Notes under the pieces: generated by a model | Told to the model about the DNA's origin: nothing | Databases searched by the model: none | The model's input: the letters and a program-made list of their open reading frames with translations, nothing else | Position numbers and translations under genes: made by a program | Part shown: positions 1 through 7,362 of the stretch, piece by piece | Layout of the letters: the number at the start of each line of letters is the position of its first letter | Numbering within the stretch: the first letter of the stretch is position 1 | From: a virus | IMG/VR virus record: IMGVR_UViG_3300025769_000241 | Span: 1 to 42,959 of that record | DNA length: 42,959 nt | Reading direction: 5' to 3' (one strand)

Positions 1-1
1 T

Positions 2-1021
2 GAAATCGTTAAAGTAACCATGGTTAAAGCTAACGTAACTGCTGCTGGTAATGGTGCTGCTGACGGTGATGCTGTTAGAGGCTTTGCTGCTGTTTCTGGT
101 TCAGCTGTTGTTTCTCAAGTAAACGCTTACAACTACCAAGACGCTACTAACTTAGTAATGTTCGTTTCAGGTGCTGCCGGTACTGTAGGTGGTGCTGCTG
201 CTGCTACTTTATACTACTCTATTGTTCCTAACGACAATACTTTAGGTGATTTCCAAAACACAGCTGCTATCCCTGAGATCAATATCCAAATGCGTTCTCA
301 AGCCCTTGTTGCTAAGACAAGAAAGCTTAAGGCTGTATGGACTCCAGAATTCGCTCAGGACTTAAATGCTTACCAAGCATTAGACGCTGAAGCTGAAGTA
401 ACTAACATCCTTTCTGAGTACATTTCTTTAGAAATCGACTCTGAGATCTTAGGTATGTTAATTTCTGATGCTGCAGCTGGTACTGAGTACTGGTCAGTTC
501 AAAACAACAGATTCTACGTATCTGGTGATGACTTCACAAACGATACTAACGGATACTTCAACACTCAAGGCCAATGGTTCCAAACTCTTGGTACCAAGGT
601 TAACAAGTTAAGCAACGAGATCCACAGATTAACTCTTCGTGGTGGTGCTAACTTCATGGTAGTTTCTCCTACAGTATCTACTATCCTTGAGTCTATTCCT
701 GGATTCGCAGCTGACAACAGCGACGCTGAGAAAATGGAATACGCTTTCGGTATCCAGAAAGCTGGCCAATTAAACGGTCGCTACAGAGTATACAAAAACC
801 CATACATGAAAGAAAACACTATCTTGTTAGGTTACAGAGGTTCACAATTCTTAGAGGCTGGTGCTGTATTTGCTCCATACATTCCTTTAATCATGACTCC
901 TCTTGTATACGATCCTGATACATTCGTACCTAGAAAAGGTCTCTTAACACGCTACGCTAAGAAGATGTTACGTCCTGAATTCTACGGTAAGATCTACGTT
1001 TCTGGATTAAACACTCTTTAA
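2..1021 (+). CDS. Major capsid protein, T4 gp23-like (5' end cut off)
   Basis: This is the C-terminal 339 residues of a phage major head protein. The reading frame is open to the window edge (codons E-I-V-K-V-T precede the first ATG at 20), so the ATG at 20 is internal and the real start lies upstream. The stretch around residues 95-150, with QALVAKTRKLKAVW, FAQDLNAYQALDAEAEV and ISLEIDSEIL, matches in pattern the T4 gp23 region that reads roughly AKSRQLKA, ELAQDLRA, DADAELSGIL, LEINREV. T4 gp23 is about 520 residues, so roughly a third is probably missing. Codon use is unlike the rest of the window: AAC, TAC, TTC and GAG/ATC are frequent, as expected of the most highly translated virion gene. 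A strong terminator follows within 30 bases. Family is clear; exact relation to gp23 versus a gp24-like vertex protein is not testable here. Confidence 0.88.
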   Translation, partial: EIVKVTMVKANVTAAGNGAADGDAVRGFAAVSGSAVVSQVNAYNYQDATNLVMFVSGAAGTVGGAAAATLYYSIVPNDNTLGDFQNTAAIPEINIQMRSQALVAKTRKLKAVWTPEFAQDLNAYQALDAEAEVTNILSEYISLEIDSEILGMLISDAAAGTEYWSVQNNRFYVSGDDFTNDTNGYFNTQGQWFQTLGTKVNKLSNEIHRLTLRGGANFMVVSPTVSTILESIPGFAADNSDAEKMEYAFGIQKAGQLNGRYRVYKNPYMKENTILLGYRGSQFLEAGAVFAPYIPLIMTPLVYDPDTFVPRKGLLTRYAKKMLRPEFYGKIYVSGLNTL

Positions 1022-1047
1022 TCTAAATCTTAGATTATATGTTTAAG

Positions 1048-1074
1048 AAGCCCCGCGAAAGCGGGGCTTTTTTT
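1048..1074 (+). terminator. Intrinsic terminator after capsid gene
   Basis: A nine-base-pair GC-rich stem (AAGCCCCGC / GCGGGGCTT) closes a GAAA tetraloop and runs into a T tract. It ends transcription of the capsid gene just before the PhoH gene. Confidence 0.95.
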
Positions 1075-1075
1075 C

Positions 1076-1087
1076 ATATGTATAATA
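1076..1087 (+). promoter_or_regulatory. Candidate late promoter motif (ATATGTATAATA)
   Basis: One copy of the recurrent AATATNTATAAY motif, here right after the terminator and about 22 bases upstream of the PhoH start. The promoter role is inferred from recurrence and position only. Confidence 0.4.
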
Positions 1088-1108
1088 AACAACTAAAGTT
1101 CTTATTTT

Positions 1109-1840
1109 ATGGCTTCAAATCATCACACTGATGAGGTCTTCCAACAAAAGAGAAGGCCTAAAAACCCAATTAAATTCAAAATTTCACTAAATGACGAACA
1201 AAAAGAAGCAAAAGCAAAAATTCTAGAAAACACAGTTACACTATTAGCCGGTTCAGCAGGTTCAGGAAAGACATTTTTAGCATGTCAAATAGCACTTGAA
1301 AAACTATTCATGAAAGAGTGCGAAAAAATTATAATTACACGACCTACGGTGAGTAAGGAGGAAATCGGTTTTTTACCGGGTGACCTCCGCGAAAAAATGG
1401 ACCCATGGGTCCAGCCTATATATCAAAATATGTATGCGTTATATGATAAAGTCAAAATCGAATCTCTTATACAAGAAGGAAAAATCGAAATCGTTCCTGT
1501 TAGTTTTATGCGTGGTAGAACTTTTCTTGATAGCGTGGTTATCGTAGATGAAGCTCAAAACGTTACACATGAGCAAATGGAAATGATTGTAACCCGTTTG
1601 GGTATCCGTTCTAAAATGATAGTATGTGGTGATGATCACCAAGTAGATTTAAAATCTAAAAAAGACTCTGGATTTAGATTCCTATACTCAGCAGCACGTA
1701 AAATAAAAAATATGTGTGCTATTTCTCTTAAAACTAACCATAGAGATCCAATTGTAGAAGATTTAATTAATTTATACGAAGAAGCTCAAGAACAAGGTAT
1801 TACATTAGGTACTTCTGGTTCTAGTGGAAAACGTAAATAA
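1109..1840 (+). CDS. phoH: PhoH-like P-loop ATPase
   Basis: A 243-residue PhoH-family ATPase. It has a Walker A motif GSAGSGKT at residues 48-55, a conserved TRP at 77-79, and a Walker B-like VVIVDEAQN at 143-151, followed by a GDDHQVD segment typical of PhoH and related superfamily-1-like ATPases. PhoH-like genes are common in T4-like and other large phages; their role (phosphate stress, RNA metabolism) is not settled. The gene has its own upstream motif and is isolated from the capsid gene by a terminator. The last ten residues are GTSGSSGKRK, the same tripeptide units that make up the fibre proteins downstream. No Shine-Dalgarno is obvious before the ATG. Confidence 0.93.
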   Translation: MASNHHTDEVFQQKRRPKNPIKFKISLNDEQKEAKAKILENTVTLLAGSAGSGKTFLACQIALEKLFMKECEKIIITRPTVSKEEIGFLPGDLREKMDPWVQPIYQNMYALYDKVKIESLIQEGKIEIVPVSFMRGRTFLDSVVIVDEAQNVTHEQMEMIVTRLGIRSKMIVCGDDHQVDLKSKKDSGFRFLYSAARKIKNMCAISLKTNHRDPIVEDLINLYEEAQEQGITLGTSGSSGKRK

Positions 1841-1853
1841 GCCAAAATTTTTT

Positions 1854-1865
1854 AATATTTATAAC
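1854..1865 (+). promoter_or_regulatory. Candidate late promoter motif (AATATTTATAAC)
   Basis: Consensus copy of the recurrent motif, 12 bases upstream of the start at 1878 and preceded by a T run. It would drive the neck-gene cluster 1878-5377, whose internal junctions lack the motif. Confidence 0.5.
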
Positions 1866-1877
1866 TAAAACATCATA

Positions 1878-2300
1878 ATGGCTGACTTAACCCTTTTAAT
1901 TAAAGAAAGAATTATCCTTGAAGGTACTGAACGTGGTACGGATTATAACCTTACTCTTTCTGATATTGGATATATTGATAATAGAATCTTAAATGCCCCT
2001 TCAGGCTCAGATACTACTATATTTGCTTTAGCTGATGCTAATGCTGAAGGTACGTTTGTTACTAGTAGTTTAAAATATGCTCGTATTAGTAATTATTCTA
2101 CAACAGCCACTGTTAATTTAAAAGTATCTTCATCAACTGAAGAATTAAACTTTAATATAGCAGCTAAAGGTACATTTATGCTTTCTACAAGTGAAATTAC
2201 AGGAAGCGTAACAGACTTTACTTATGATGATATTTCTTCAATTTTAGTTTCACCTTCAGGTAGTAATGCTAAAATTGAATATTTTATAGCAACAACTTAA
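1878..2300 (+). CDS. Small structural-like protein of unknown function
   Basis: A 140-residue acidic protein without a signal peptide or membrane segment. The composition (many Ser/Thr, short alternating hydrophobics) suggests an all-beta fold after a short N-terminal helix-like segment (MADLTLLIKERIILEG). It sits between phoH and the neck genes and is followed six bases later by the gp13-like gene, so it is probably a virion protein such as a head decoration or neck-associated protein. I do not recognise the family. Confidence 0.7.
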   Translation: MADLTLLIKERIILEGTERGTDYNLTLSDIGYIDNRILNAPSGSDTTIFALADANAEGTFVTSSLKYARISNYSTTATVNLKVSSSTEELNFNIAAKGTFMLSTSEITGSVTDFTYDDISSILVSPSGSNAKIEYFIATT

Positions 2301-2306
2301 TAAATT

Positions 2307-3488
2307 ATGGCTAATATTGCAATATACGATGGTTCACCTACATTTACTCCTGGAACTGGTGTATTAACACCTTTTGGTTTCTATGATTGGGATGTAGAAT
2401 TTCAAGCTGATATTCTTAAAGTAACTAAATTTTGTGCTGTACGTTTAGGATACCCTATTGAAAACGTAGAATTATCCTCAGGCTCATTTTTTACAGCATT
2501 TGAAGAAGCCATCACAGTATATGGTAATGAATTATATGCTTATAAACAAAGAGAAGATTACTTATCTTTAGAAGGTTCAAATCATAATTATGCTGATTCT
2601 ACAACTGATTTAGATAACCAAATTGTAACTCCTAATTTAGAAAACGTAATTAGATTATCACAACAATACGGAACAGAAGCCGGTGTTGGGGGTAATGTTA
2701 ACTGGTATAGTGGTTCAATAGACTTAATCCCAGGAGTTCAAGATTATGATTTAAACGATTGGGCAGCAACACAAGGCATTACAGGAAGTGATTTAGAAAT
2801 TAGAAAAATTTTCTACCAACCAATCCCAGCTTCATATCAATTTTATGGCGGTATGGGATACGAAGGTACAGCTATTGCTATGTTTGGAGATGCTGCTGGT
2901 TATACTGCTTACGGTGCTAACAGTTTCTTAATGATGCCTTTAAGCTATGATTTACAAGCTATTCAACAAGTTGAAATGTATAGAGATATTTTATTTTCTA
3001 ACTATACATTTGAATTAATTAATAATAGACTTAGAGTTTTCCCAATCCCTAACAATGATGATGATGCTTATAGAAGCACTATCTGGTTCCAATATGATCT
3101 AAAATCAGAAAAATTAGCTAATTCTGTAGTAGGTGGAGAAGGTAAAGTAAACAACGTCTCCCAAATGCCATACAGAAACCCAGTCTACTCAAGAATTAAT
3201 TCTGTAGGTAGAAGTTGGATTTTTGAATATACATTAGCTTTATGTAAAGAAATGTTAGGCTATATCCGTGGAAAATATGGTACAGTACCCATCCCAGGAG
3301 CAGAAGTAACCTTAAACCAATCAGATCTATTAGCCTCATCCAATGCTGATAAAGAAGCTTTAATTGCTAAATTAAGAGAATATTTTGATCAAACTTCACG
3401 TCAATCTTTATTAGAAAGAAGAGCAGCAGAATCTGATGCTCGTAGAAGTGAATTAGATAATGTACCAATGACTATATTTGTAGGGTAA
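2307..3488 (+). CDS. Neck protein, T4 gp13-like (putative)
   Basis: A 393-residue protein assigned mainly by context: it directly precedes a gp14-like gene and a gp15-like gene, the same order as T4 13-14-15. The N-terminal part contains FQADILKVTKFCAVRLGYP and an EEAITVYGNELYAYKQ segment that resembles the helical opening of gp13-like neck proteins of marine T4-like phages. A central Gly/Tyr-rich stretch (residues about 185-215) and a Pro-rich beta region follow, and the C-terminus (about residues 340-385) is a charged helix. It is longer than T4 gp13 (about 310 residues). The stop codon overlaps the next ATG by one base (TAATG), indicating translational coupling. Confidence 0.55.
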   Translation: MANIAIYDGSPTFTPGTGVLTPFGFYDWDVEFQADILKVTKFCAVRLGYPIENVELSSGSFFTAFEEAITVYGNELYAYKQREDYLSLEGSNHNYADSTTDLDNQIVTPNLENVIRLSQQYGTEAGVGGNVNWYSGSIDLIPGVQDYDLNDWAATQGITGSDLEIRKIFYQPIPASYQFYGGMGYEGTAIAMFGDAAGYTAYGANSFLMMPLSYDLQAIQQVEMYRDILFSNYTFELINNRLRVFPIPNNDDDAYRSTIWFQYDLKSEKLANSVVGGEGKVNNVSQMPYRNPVYSRINSVGRSWIFEYTLALCKEMLGYIRGKYGTVPIPGAEVTLNQSDLLASSNADKEALIAKLREYFDQTSRQSLLERRAAESDARRSELDNVPMTIFVG

Positions 3489-4066
3489 TGGCATTATACG
3501 GAGAGGCAAGAGATATAAGCTTTTTTAGACACATTAATCGTGAGTTGATGGCCAACATTATCTCACAACAATGTGTTTACTATAAATTTGACTTAGGTGA
3601 AACTAAAGTTAATATCTACGGTGAAGCATCAGGTGGTAAGTATTATCACCCTCCTGTATTATTAAACGCCTTGATTGAAAGACAAGACCAACAATATCGT
3701 GAAAGTGATTTAGGTGTAAATTTTGCTTGGGGTATTACGTTTAAATTCTTTAGAGACGATTTATTAGATCGTAACAAAGATTTTAACAAGGATTGGCAGT
3801 TTGCTAGTACATATGGAGCTAATTTAGTTCCTGAAGTAGGAGATATTATTATGTATGACCAAGGTTATTACGAAGTAGATAGCACAAACGCTAACCAATA
3901 CTTTGTAGGTAAAAACCCAGCTTACGACTATAAAGATGACAATGGTAATAACGTATTAAATGAAACCGATTTAGCTAATTTTGGTTCTAGTATTTCAATT
4001 ATTTGTAATACACATTACGTACCAGCAGATAAATTAGCATTATCACCATTTAAAGAAAGAATGTAA
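3488..4066 (+). CDS. Neck protein, T4 gp14-like (putative)
   Basis: A 192-residue protein that resembles T4 gp14 in its second half. The segment around residues 117-142 (PEVGDIIMYDQGYYEVD, then QYFVGKNP) parallels the gp14 pattern EGDLIYFPMDNSLFEI followed by YQLGQN. In gp14-family proteins an early segment describes a Cys-Tyr-Tyr element; here QQCVYYKFDLGE occupies a similar position (residues 28-39). Overlapping start and stop codons tie it to both neighbours. The neck connects the portal vertex to the tail. Confidence 0.65.
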   Translation: MALYGEARDISFFRHINRELMANIISQQCVYYKFDLGETKVNIYGEASGGKYYHPPVLLNALIERQDQQYRESDLGVNFAWGITFKFFRDDLLDRNKDFNKDWQFASTYGANLVPEVGDIIMYDQGYYEVDSTNANQYFVGKNPAYDYKDDNGNNVLNETDLANFGSSISIICNTHYVPADKLALSPFKERM

Positions 4067-5058
4067 TGCCGCAGAATAGAAAACCAGTACCAAAGACACA
4101 AAAGGAGATTAGTGTTGGCTTACAACAACCCTATGATCCTACAATGGGTAATCCTAATAACCCTGATCAATTTTCTATTCACCCTGATATTAATCAGGCT
4201 GGTATTCCTTTTAATCGTTCTGAAAAATTATCTCAAAAAGGAGATGATTATAAACAATTTACGGTAGGTTTAGAAGACATAGATGAATCTATGTTTTATT
4301 ATTTTAATAATGTAATTAAACCTTTTGTTTATCAAAACGGAGAACGAATTTCTGTACCAGTTATTTACGGTAATCCTGAAAGATGGAAATCATTCCAAAA
4401 AGATGGTTTTTACCGTGATAAAAATGGTGCTATTATGATGCCCATTATTGTAATCAAAAGAGATTCTATCTCTAAGAATAGAAGTTTAACTAATAAATTA
4501 GATGCTAACTTTCCTAATTTATACACTTCTTGGCAAAAACAATACAACCCAAAAAATTTCTACTCTAATTTTAACGTATTAAATAACAGAGTACAAACCA
4601 AACAATTTATTGCTAATGTTGTTCCTGATTATGTAACACTTCAATACAGTGTTATTGTTCAAACCTATTATATGGACCAACTAAATAAAATAGTTGAAGC
4701 CATAAACTACGCTTCAGATTCATATTGGGGCAATCCCGAACGTTTTCAATTTAGAGCAACTATTGATACTTTTACAAATGCTAACCAAGTTTCAATAGGA
4801 GAAGAAAGAGTTGTAAGGAGTAACTTTGGGATCAATATGTATGGATATATAATCCCGGATGCTATCCAAAAGGATTTAAGTTCTATTAAAAAATATAATT
4901 CAAAATCAAAAATTATATTTTCAATGGAAACTACATCTAACCCAGAGATATTCAATCCGAATCCTCAAGTAGCACCGGCTGTTGACGGTTCAAGTGCTGT
5001 TAGAGACAGATTAAATGAAAATGTAAATACTCGTAAAAGAATAAGCGCAGATGAGTAA
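4066..5058 (+). CDS. Tail completion / sheath-stabiliser protein, T4 gp15-like (putative)
   Basis: A 330-residue protein with a Pro/Asn-rich N-terminal arm (residues 1-55), then a compact region beginning YFNNVIKPFVYQNGERISVPVIYGNPERWKSF at residues 79-110, which has the form seen in gp15/gp3-type terminators of contractile tails. A segment near 195-225 (QYSVIVQTYYMDQLNKIVEAINYA) fits the helix-beta core of that family. Its position after the gp14-like gene matches the T4 order. The Ser/Asp/Arg-rich tail (residues about 305-330) looks disordered. The next gene starts eight bases before its stop. Confidence 0.6.
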   Translation: MPQNRKPVPKTQKEISVGLQQPYDPTMGNPNNPDQFSIHPDINQAGIPFNRSEKLSQKGDDYKQFTVGLEDIDESMFYYFNNVIKPFVYQNGERISVPVIYGNPERWKSFQKDGFYRDKNGAIMMPIIVIKRDSISKNRSLTNKLDANFPNLYTSWQKQYNPKNFYSNFNVLNNRVQTKQFIANVVPDYVTLQYSVIVQTYYMDQLNKIVEAINYASDSYWGNPERFQFRATIDTFTNANQVSIGEERVVRSNFGINMYGYIIPDAIQKDLSSIKKYNSKSKIIFSMETTSNPEIFNPNPQVAPAVDGSSAVRDRLNENVNTRKRISADE

Positions 5059-5377
5059 CGTAAGATTTTTAGATAATGTAACAGTAACTTCGTTTGCTAG
5101 TTCAAATACTTTTGTAGGATCTACCTTCCCTAGAGTAGTATTCACAGGAGAAACTAAAACTGTTCCTACTAACCAAAATACATACGCCTTTGAGGTATAT
5201 AATTTAGGAGTTATTAGTATCACAGGAGGTCAAGCGGTAGAAGTAGGAGGTGAAACAGTATATTCTCATGGTTTATTAAGAATAGAAAACATTTTTTCTA
5301 ACCAAGGTAGAATTAATGTCAATGGTATCCTTGAAATAGGAGACTCAGCTACATTTGCAGATGTAACTGTAATTTAA
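5051..5377 (+). CDS. Small beta-rich protein of unknown function
   Basis: A 108-residue protein rich in Val, Thr, Gly and Asn, with alternating short strands such as VEVGGETVYSHGLLRIEN and INVNGILEIGDSATF that suggest a beta-helix or beta-sandwich turn pattern like that of fibre shafts. It overlaps the gp15-like gene by eight bases, so it is the last gene of the neck cluster and precedes the first fibre gene. A fibre-anchor or tail-completion role would fit, but no family is recognised. Confidence 0.65.
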   Translation: MSNVRFLDNVTVTSFASSNTFVGSTFPRVVFTGETKTVPTNQNTYAFEVYNLGVISITGGQAVEVGGETVYSHGLLRIENIFSNQGRINVNGILEIGDSATFADVTVI

Positions 5378-5388
5378 CAAAAAAATAT

Positions 5389-5399
5389 AATATTTATAC
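5389..5399 (+). promoter_or_regulatory. Candidate late promoter motif (AATATTTATAC)
   Basis: Copy of the recurrent motif 15 bases upstream of the GTG start of the first fibre gene. Confidence 0.45.
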
Positions 5400-5414
5400 A
5401 TAAACGTACGTACA

Positions 5415-7229
5415 GTGGCTCAAATTAATATTTCAAAAACAGGCGCATCAGGTATATCAACCCCAGAAAATGGTGTTGTTGCCGTTTTTTCGAATACCGC
5501 CGACGGTGGAAAGCTTTATTATAAATACTCAGATGGCACAACCGCTCCAGTAGATACTACAGGTAGTGGTGGTACTGGCGGCTCTGGTACATCAGGTACT
5601 TCAGGCTCATCAGGTACTTCTGGTGCACAAGGTGCACAAGGTGACGCTGGTACCTCAGGTACTTCAGGTGCCCAAGGTGACCCAGGTTCGTCTGGTACTT
5701 CAGGTACATCAGGTGCTGGCAGCGCTGTACAAATTTTAGATAGTGGAACTTCACTTACTACAGACGTAAATTCAATTAACTTTACAGGTTCAGGAGTAAC
5801 AACTACTGCTGTAGGAGATAATGTAACAGTTACTATTACAGGTGGAACAGGAGGAACTGGCACAGCTGGTACCTCAGGTACATCAGGTAATGGTACTTCT
5901 GGAACCTCAGGTGAAGCAGGTACTTCAGGTACTTCAGGTGCTCAAGGCGATCCAGGTTCATCCGGTACTTCTGGTACTTCAGGTGCTCAGGGAGCTCCAG
6001 GTGACGCTGGTACATCAGGTACTTCAGGCTCATCCGGTACTTCTCCACAAGGTGTAACTTCAGGTACTTCAGGTACTTCAGGTGAGTCAGGTTCATCAGG
6101 TACTTCAGGAAATGGTACTTCAGGTACATCCGGTACTTCAGGTGAAGCAGGCTCATCAGGTACATCAGGTGTCCAAGGCGATCCTGGCTCATCTGGTACT
6201 TCAGGTACATCAGGTGCACAAGGTGCTCCAGGTGCTACTGGTACTTCAGGTACTTCTGGTACTTCAGGAGCTAAAGGTGATCAAGGTGATGCGGGTACCT
6301 CAGGTACCTCAGGATCATCAGGTACTTCTCCACAAGGTGTAACTTCAGGTACTTCAGGCGCACAAGGTATCCCAGGTACTTCAGGTGAAGCCGGCACATC
6401 AGGTACTTCAGGTTCATCAGGCACTTCAGGTGCTCAAGGTGATGCAGGTTCATCTGGTACTTCAGGTACTTCAGCAGGTGCTTCATTAACATTAACTGAT
6501 GGTTCAAATACTGTTAATAATGTAGGCCAAATTACAGTTAGTGGTGGAACAGTTGGAGGTACTTCTCCTAACGCTACATTAACTATCTCCGGAGGTGGAG
6601 GTGGTGGTATCTCTACTGTATATTCAGGAACTAATAGATACGTTTATACATCTGGGGATGATCAAATTACTATATTATCATCAGGAACTGTATATGCTGG
6701 ATTAACTTGGACTAGATCTACTACTACATTAACAGTAACATCTACCGCTCACGGCTTAACTACAGGTGATTATGTTTTAATTAGAAACATGAGTGCCGAT
6801 TACCAATACCTCCCAGTTACAGTTACAACTTCAAATGCCTTTACGGTTACAGTAGCTAATTCTGGGGGAACTAGTGGTACTGAAGGTGCATACATACCAT
6901 GTATTAAAATGACAGCTCTTTCAGAAACTGCTATTACATTTGCTGTTCCTTCTGCTGGTAACGTACAGTTAATTTCATGTGTTATTTATTTAAATGAACC
7001 TTTAAGTTCTCCTACTATTACAGTTCCTTCTAATGCCGTATCAAATGGTGCAGGTGGTAACAGCAGTTTAGCTACTAAAAATCCTCCAGTACTACAAGCA
7101 TACAGGGGAGATACAGGTATATTATATACAGGTGCAGGTTATACTTTTAGTACTAATAGTAATTATAATATTATTAATACTGCTGCCTTTGATCTAGGAG
7201 CTCCTTTATTCGCTAGATTAGTATTTTAA
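5415..7229 (+). CDS. Fibre protein with GTS triplet repeats and C-terminal beta domain
   Basis: A 604-residue fibre protein. It starts at a GTG; the frame has no nearer ATG that keeps the N-terminal MAQINISKTG segment. Residues 1-50 form a small adaptor domain, then Gly-X-Y triplets run to about residue 355 (GTS, GSS, GEA, AQG-type units), interrupted at about residues 105-150 by a beta module containing SINFTGSGVTTTAVGDN. The triplet part carries GAQGDPG and GAPGATG units, so it is closer to classical collagen than the next gene. The C-terminal 250 residues are a non-repetitive, Thr/Ser/Val-rich domain, probably the distal tip or trimerisation domain. It ends in a strong terminator. A collagen-like homotrimeric fibre is inferred from the triplet register. 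Confidence 0.85.
   Translation: MAQINISKTGASGISTPENGVVAVFSNTADGGKLYYKYSDGTTAPVDTTGSGGTGGSGTSGTSGSSGTSGAQGAQGDAGTSGTSGAQGDPGSSGTSGTSGAGSAVQILDSGTSLTTDVNSINFTGSGVTTTAVGDNVTVTITGGTGGTGTAGTSGTSGNGTSGTSGEAGTSGTSGAQGDPGSSGTSGTSGAQGAPGDAGTSGTSGSSGTSPQGVTSGTSGTSGESGSSGTSGNGTSGTSGTSGEAGSSGTSGVQGDPGSSGTSGTSGAQGAPGATGTSGTSGTSGAKGDQGDAGTSGTSGSSGTSPQGVTSGTSGAQGIPGTSGEAGTSGTSGSSGTSGAQGDAGSSGTSGTSAGASLTLTDGSNTVNNVGQITVSGGTVGGTSPNATLTISGGGGGGISTVYSGTNRYVYTSGDDQITILSSGTVYAGLTWTRSTTTLTVTSTAHGLTTGDYVLIRNMSADYQYLPVTVTTSNAFTVTVANSGGTSGTEGAYIPCIKMTALSETAITFAVPSAGNVQLISCVIYLNEPLSSPTITVPSNAVSNGAGGNSSLATKNPPVLQAYRGDTGILYTGAGYTFSTNSNYNIINTAAFDLGAPLFARLVF
5575..6480 (+). repeat. Gly-X-Y triplet tract (two blocks)
   Basis: Imperfect nine-base repeats encoding GTS/GSS/GEA/GAQ triplets, broken at about 5713-5850 by the non-repetitive NFTGSGV module. 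Confidence 0.85.
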
Positions 7230-7254
7230 AAAAAATATTTACAAATATTTTAAG

Positions 7255-7280
7255 AGCCCCTCGCTTGAGGGGCTTTTTTT
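7255..7280 (+). terminator. Intrinsic terminator after first fibre gene
   Basis: Eight-base-pair stem AGCCCCTC / GAGGGGCT with a four-base GCTT loop, followed by a run of seven Ts. Confidence 0.95.
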
Positions 7281-7292
7281 AATATTTATAAT
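7281..7292 (+). promoter_or_regulatory. Candidate late promoter motif (AATATTTATAAT)
   Basis: Consensus motif starting on the base after the terminator T tract. The start codon at 7363 is 70 bases away, much further than at other genes; the intervening leader contains the sequence TTTGGATAATGAAAAAT (7302-7317), which is a variant of the leader of the genes at 15576 and 16537. Confidence 0.5.
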
Positions 7293-7362
7293 AAACCCTG
7301 TTTGGATAATGAAAAATAGGAATTATGTGTAATAAAAACCAATAATTCTAACAAAAAAATAC

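Noticed and set aside
20-22. ATG at 20 as the start of the capsid gene
   Set aside because: The frame is open to base 2 and the product would be far shorter than gp23 proteins, so the ATG is internal.
4746-5223. Short minus-strand frames over the gp15-like gene and the next small gene
   Set aside because: They overlap well-supported plus-strand genes, lack recognisable domains and have no promoter motif.
7309-7332. Seven-codon frame in the leader of the giant fibre gene
   Set aside because: Too short and explained better as a remnant of the duplicated fibre leader; no evidence that it is translated.
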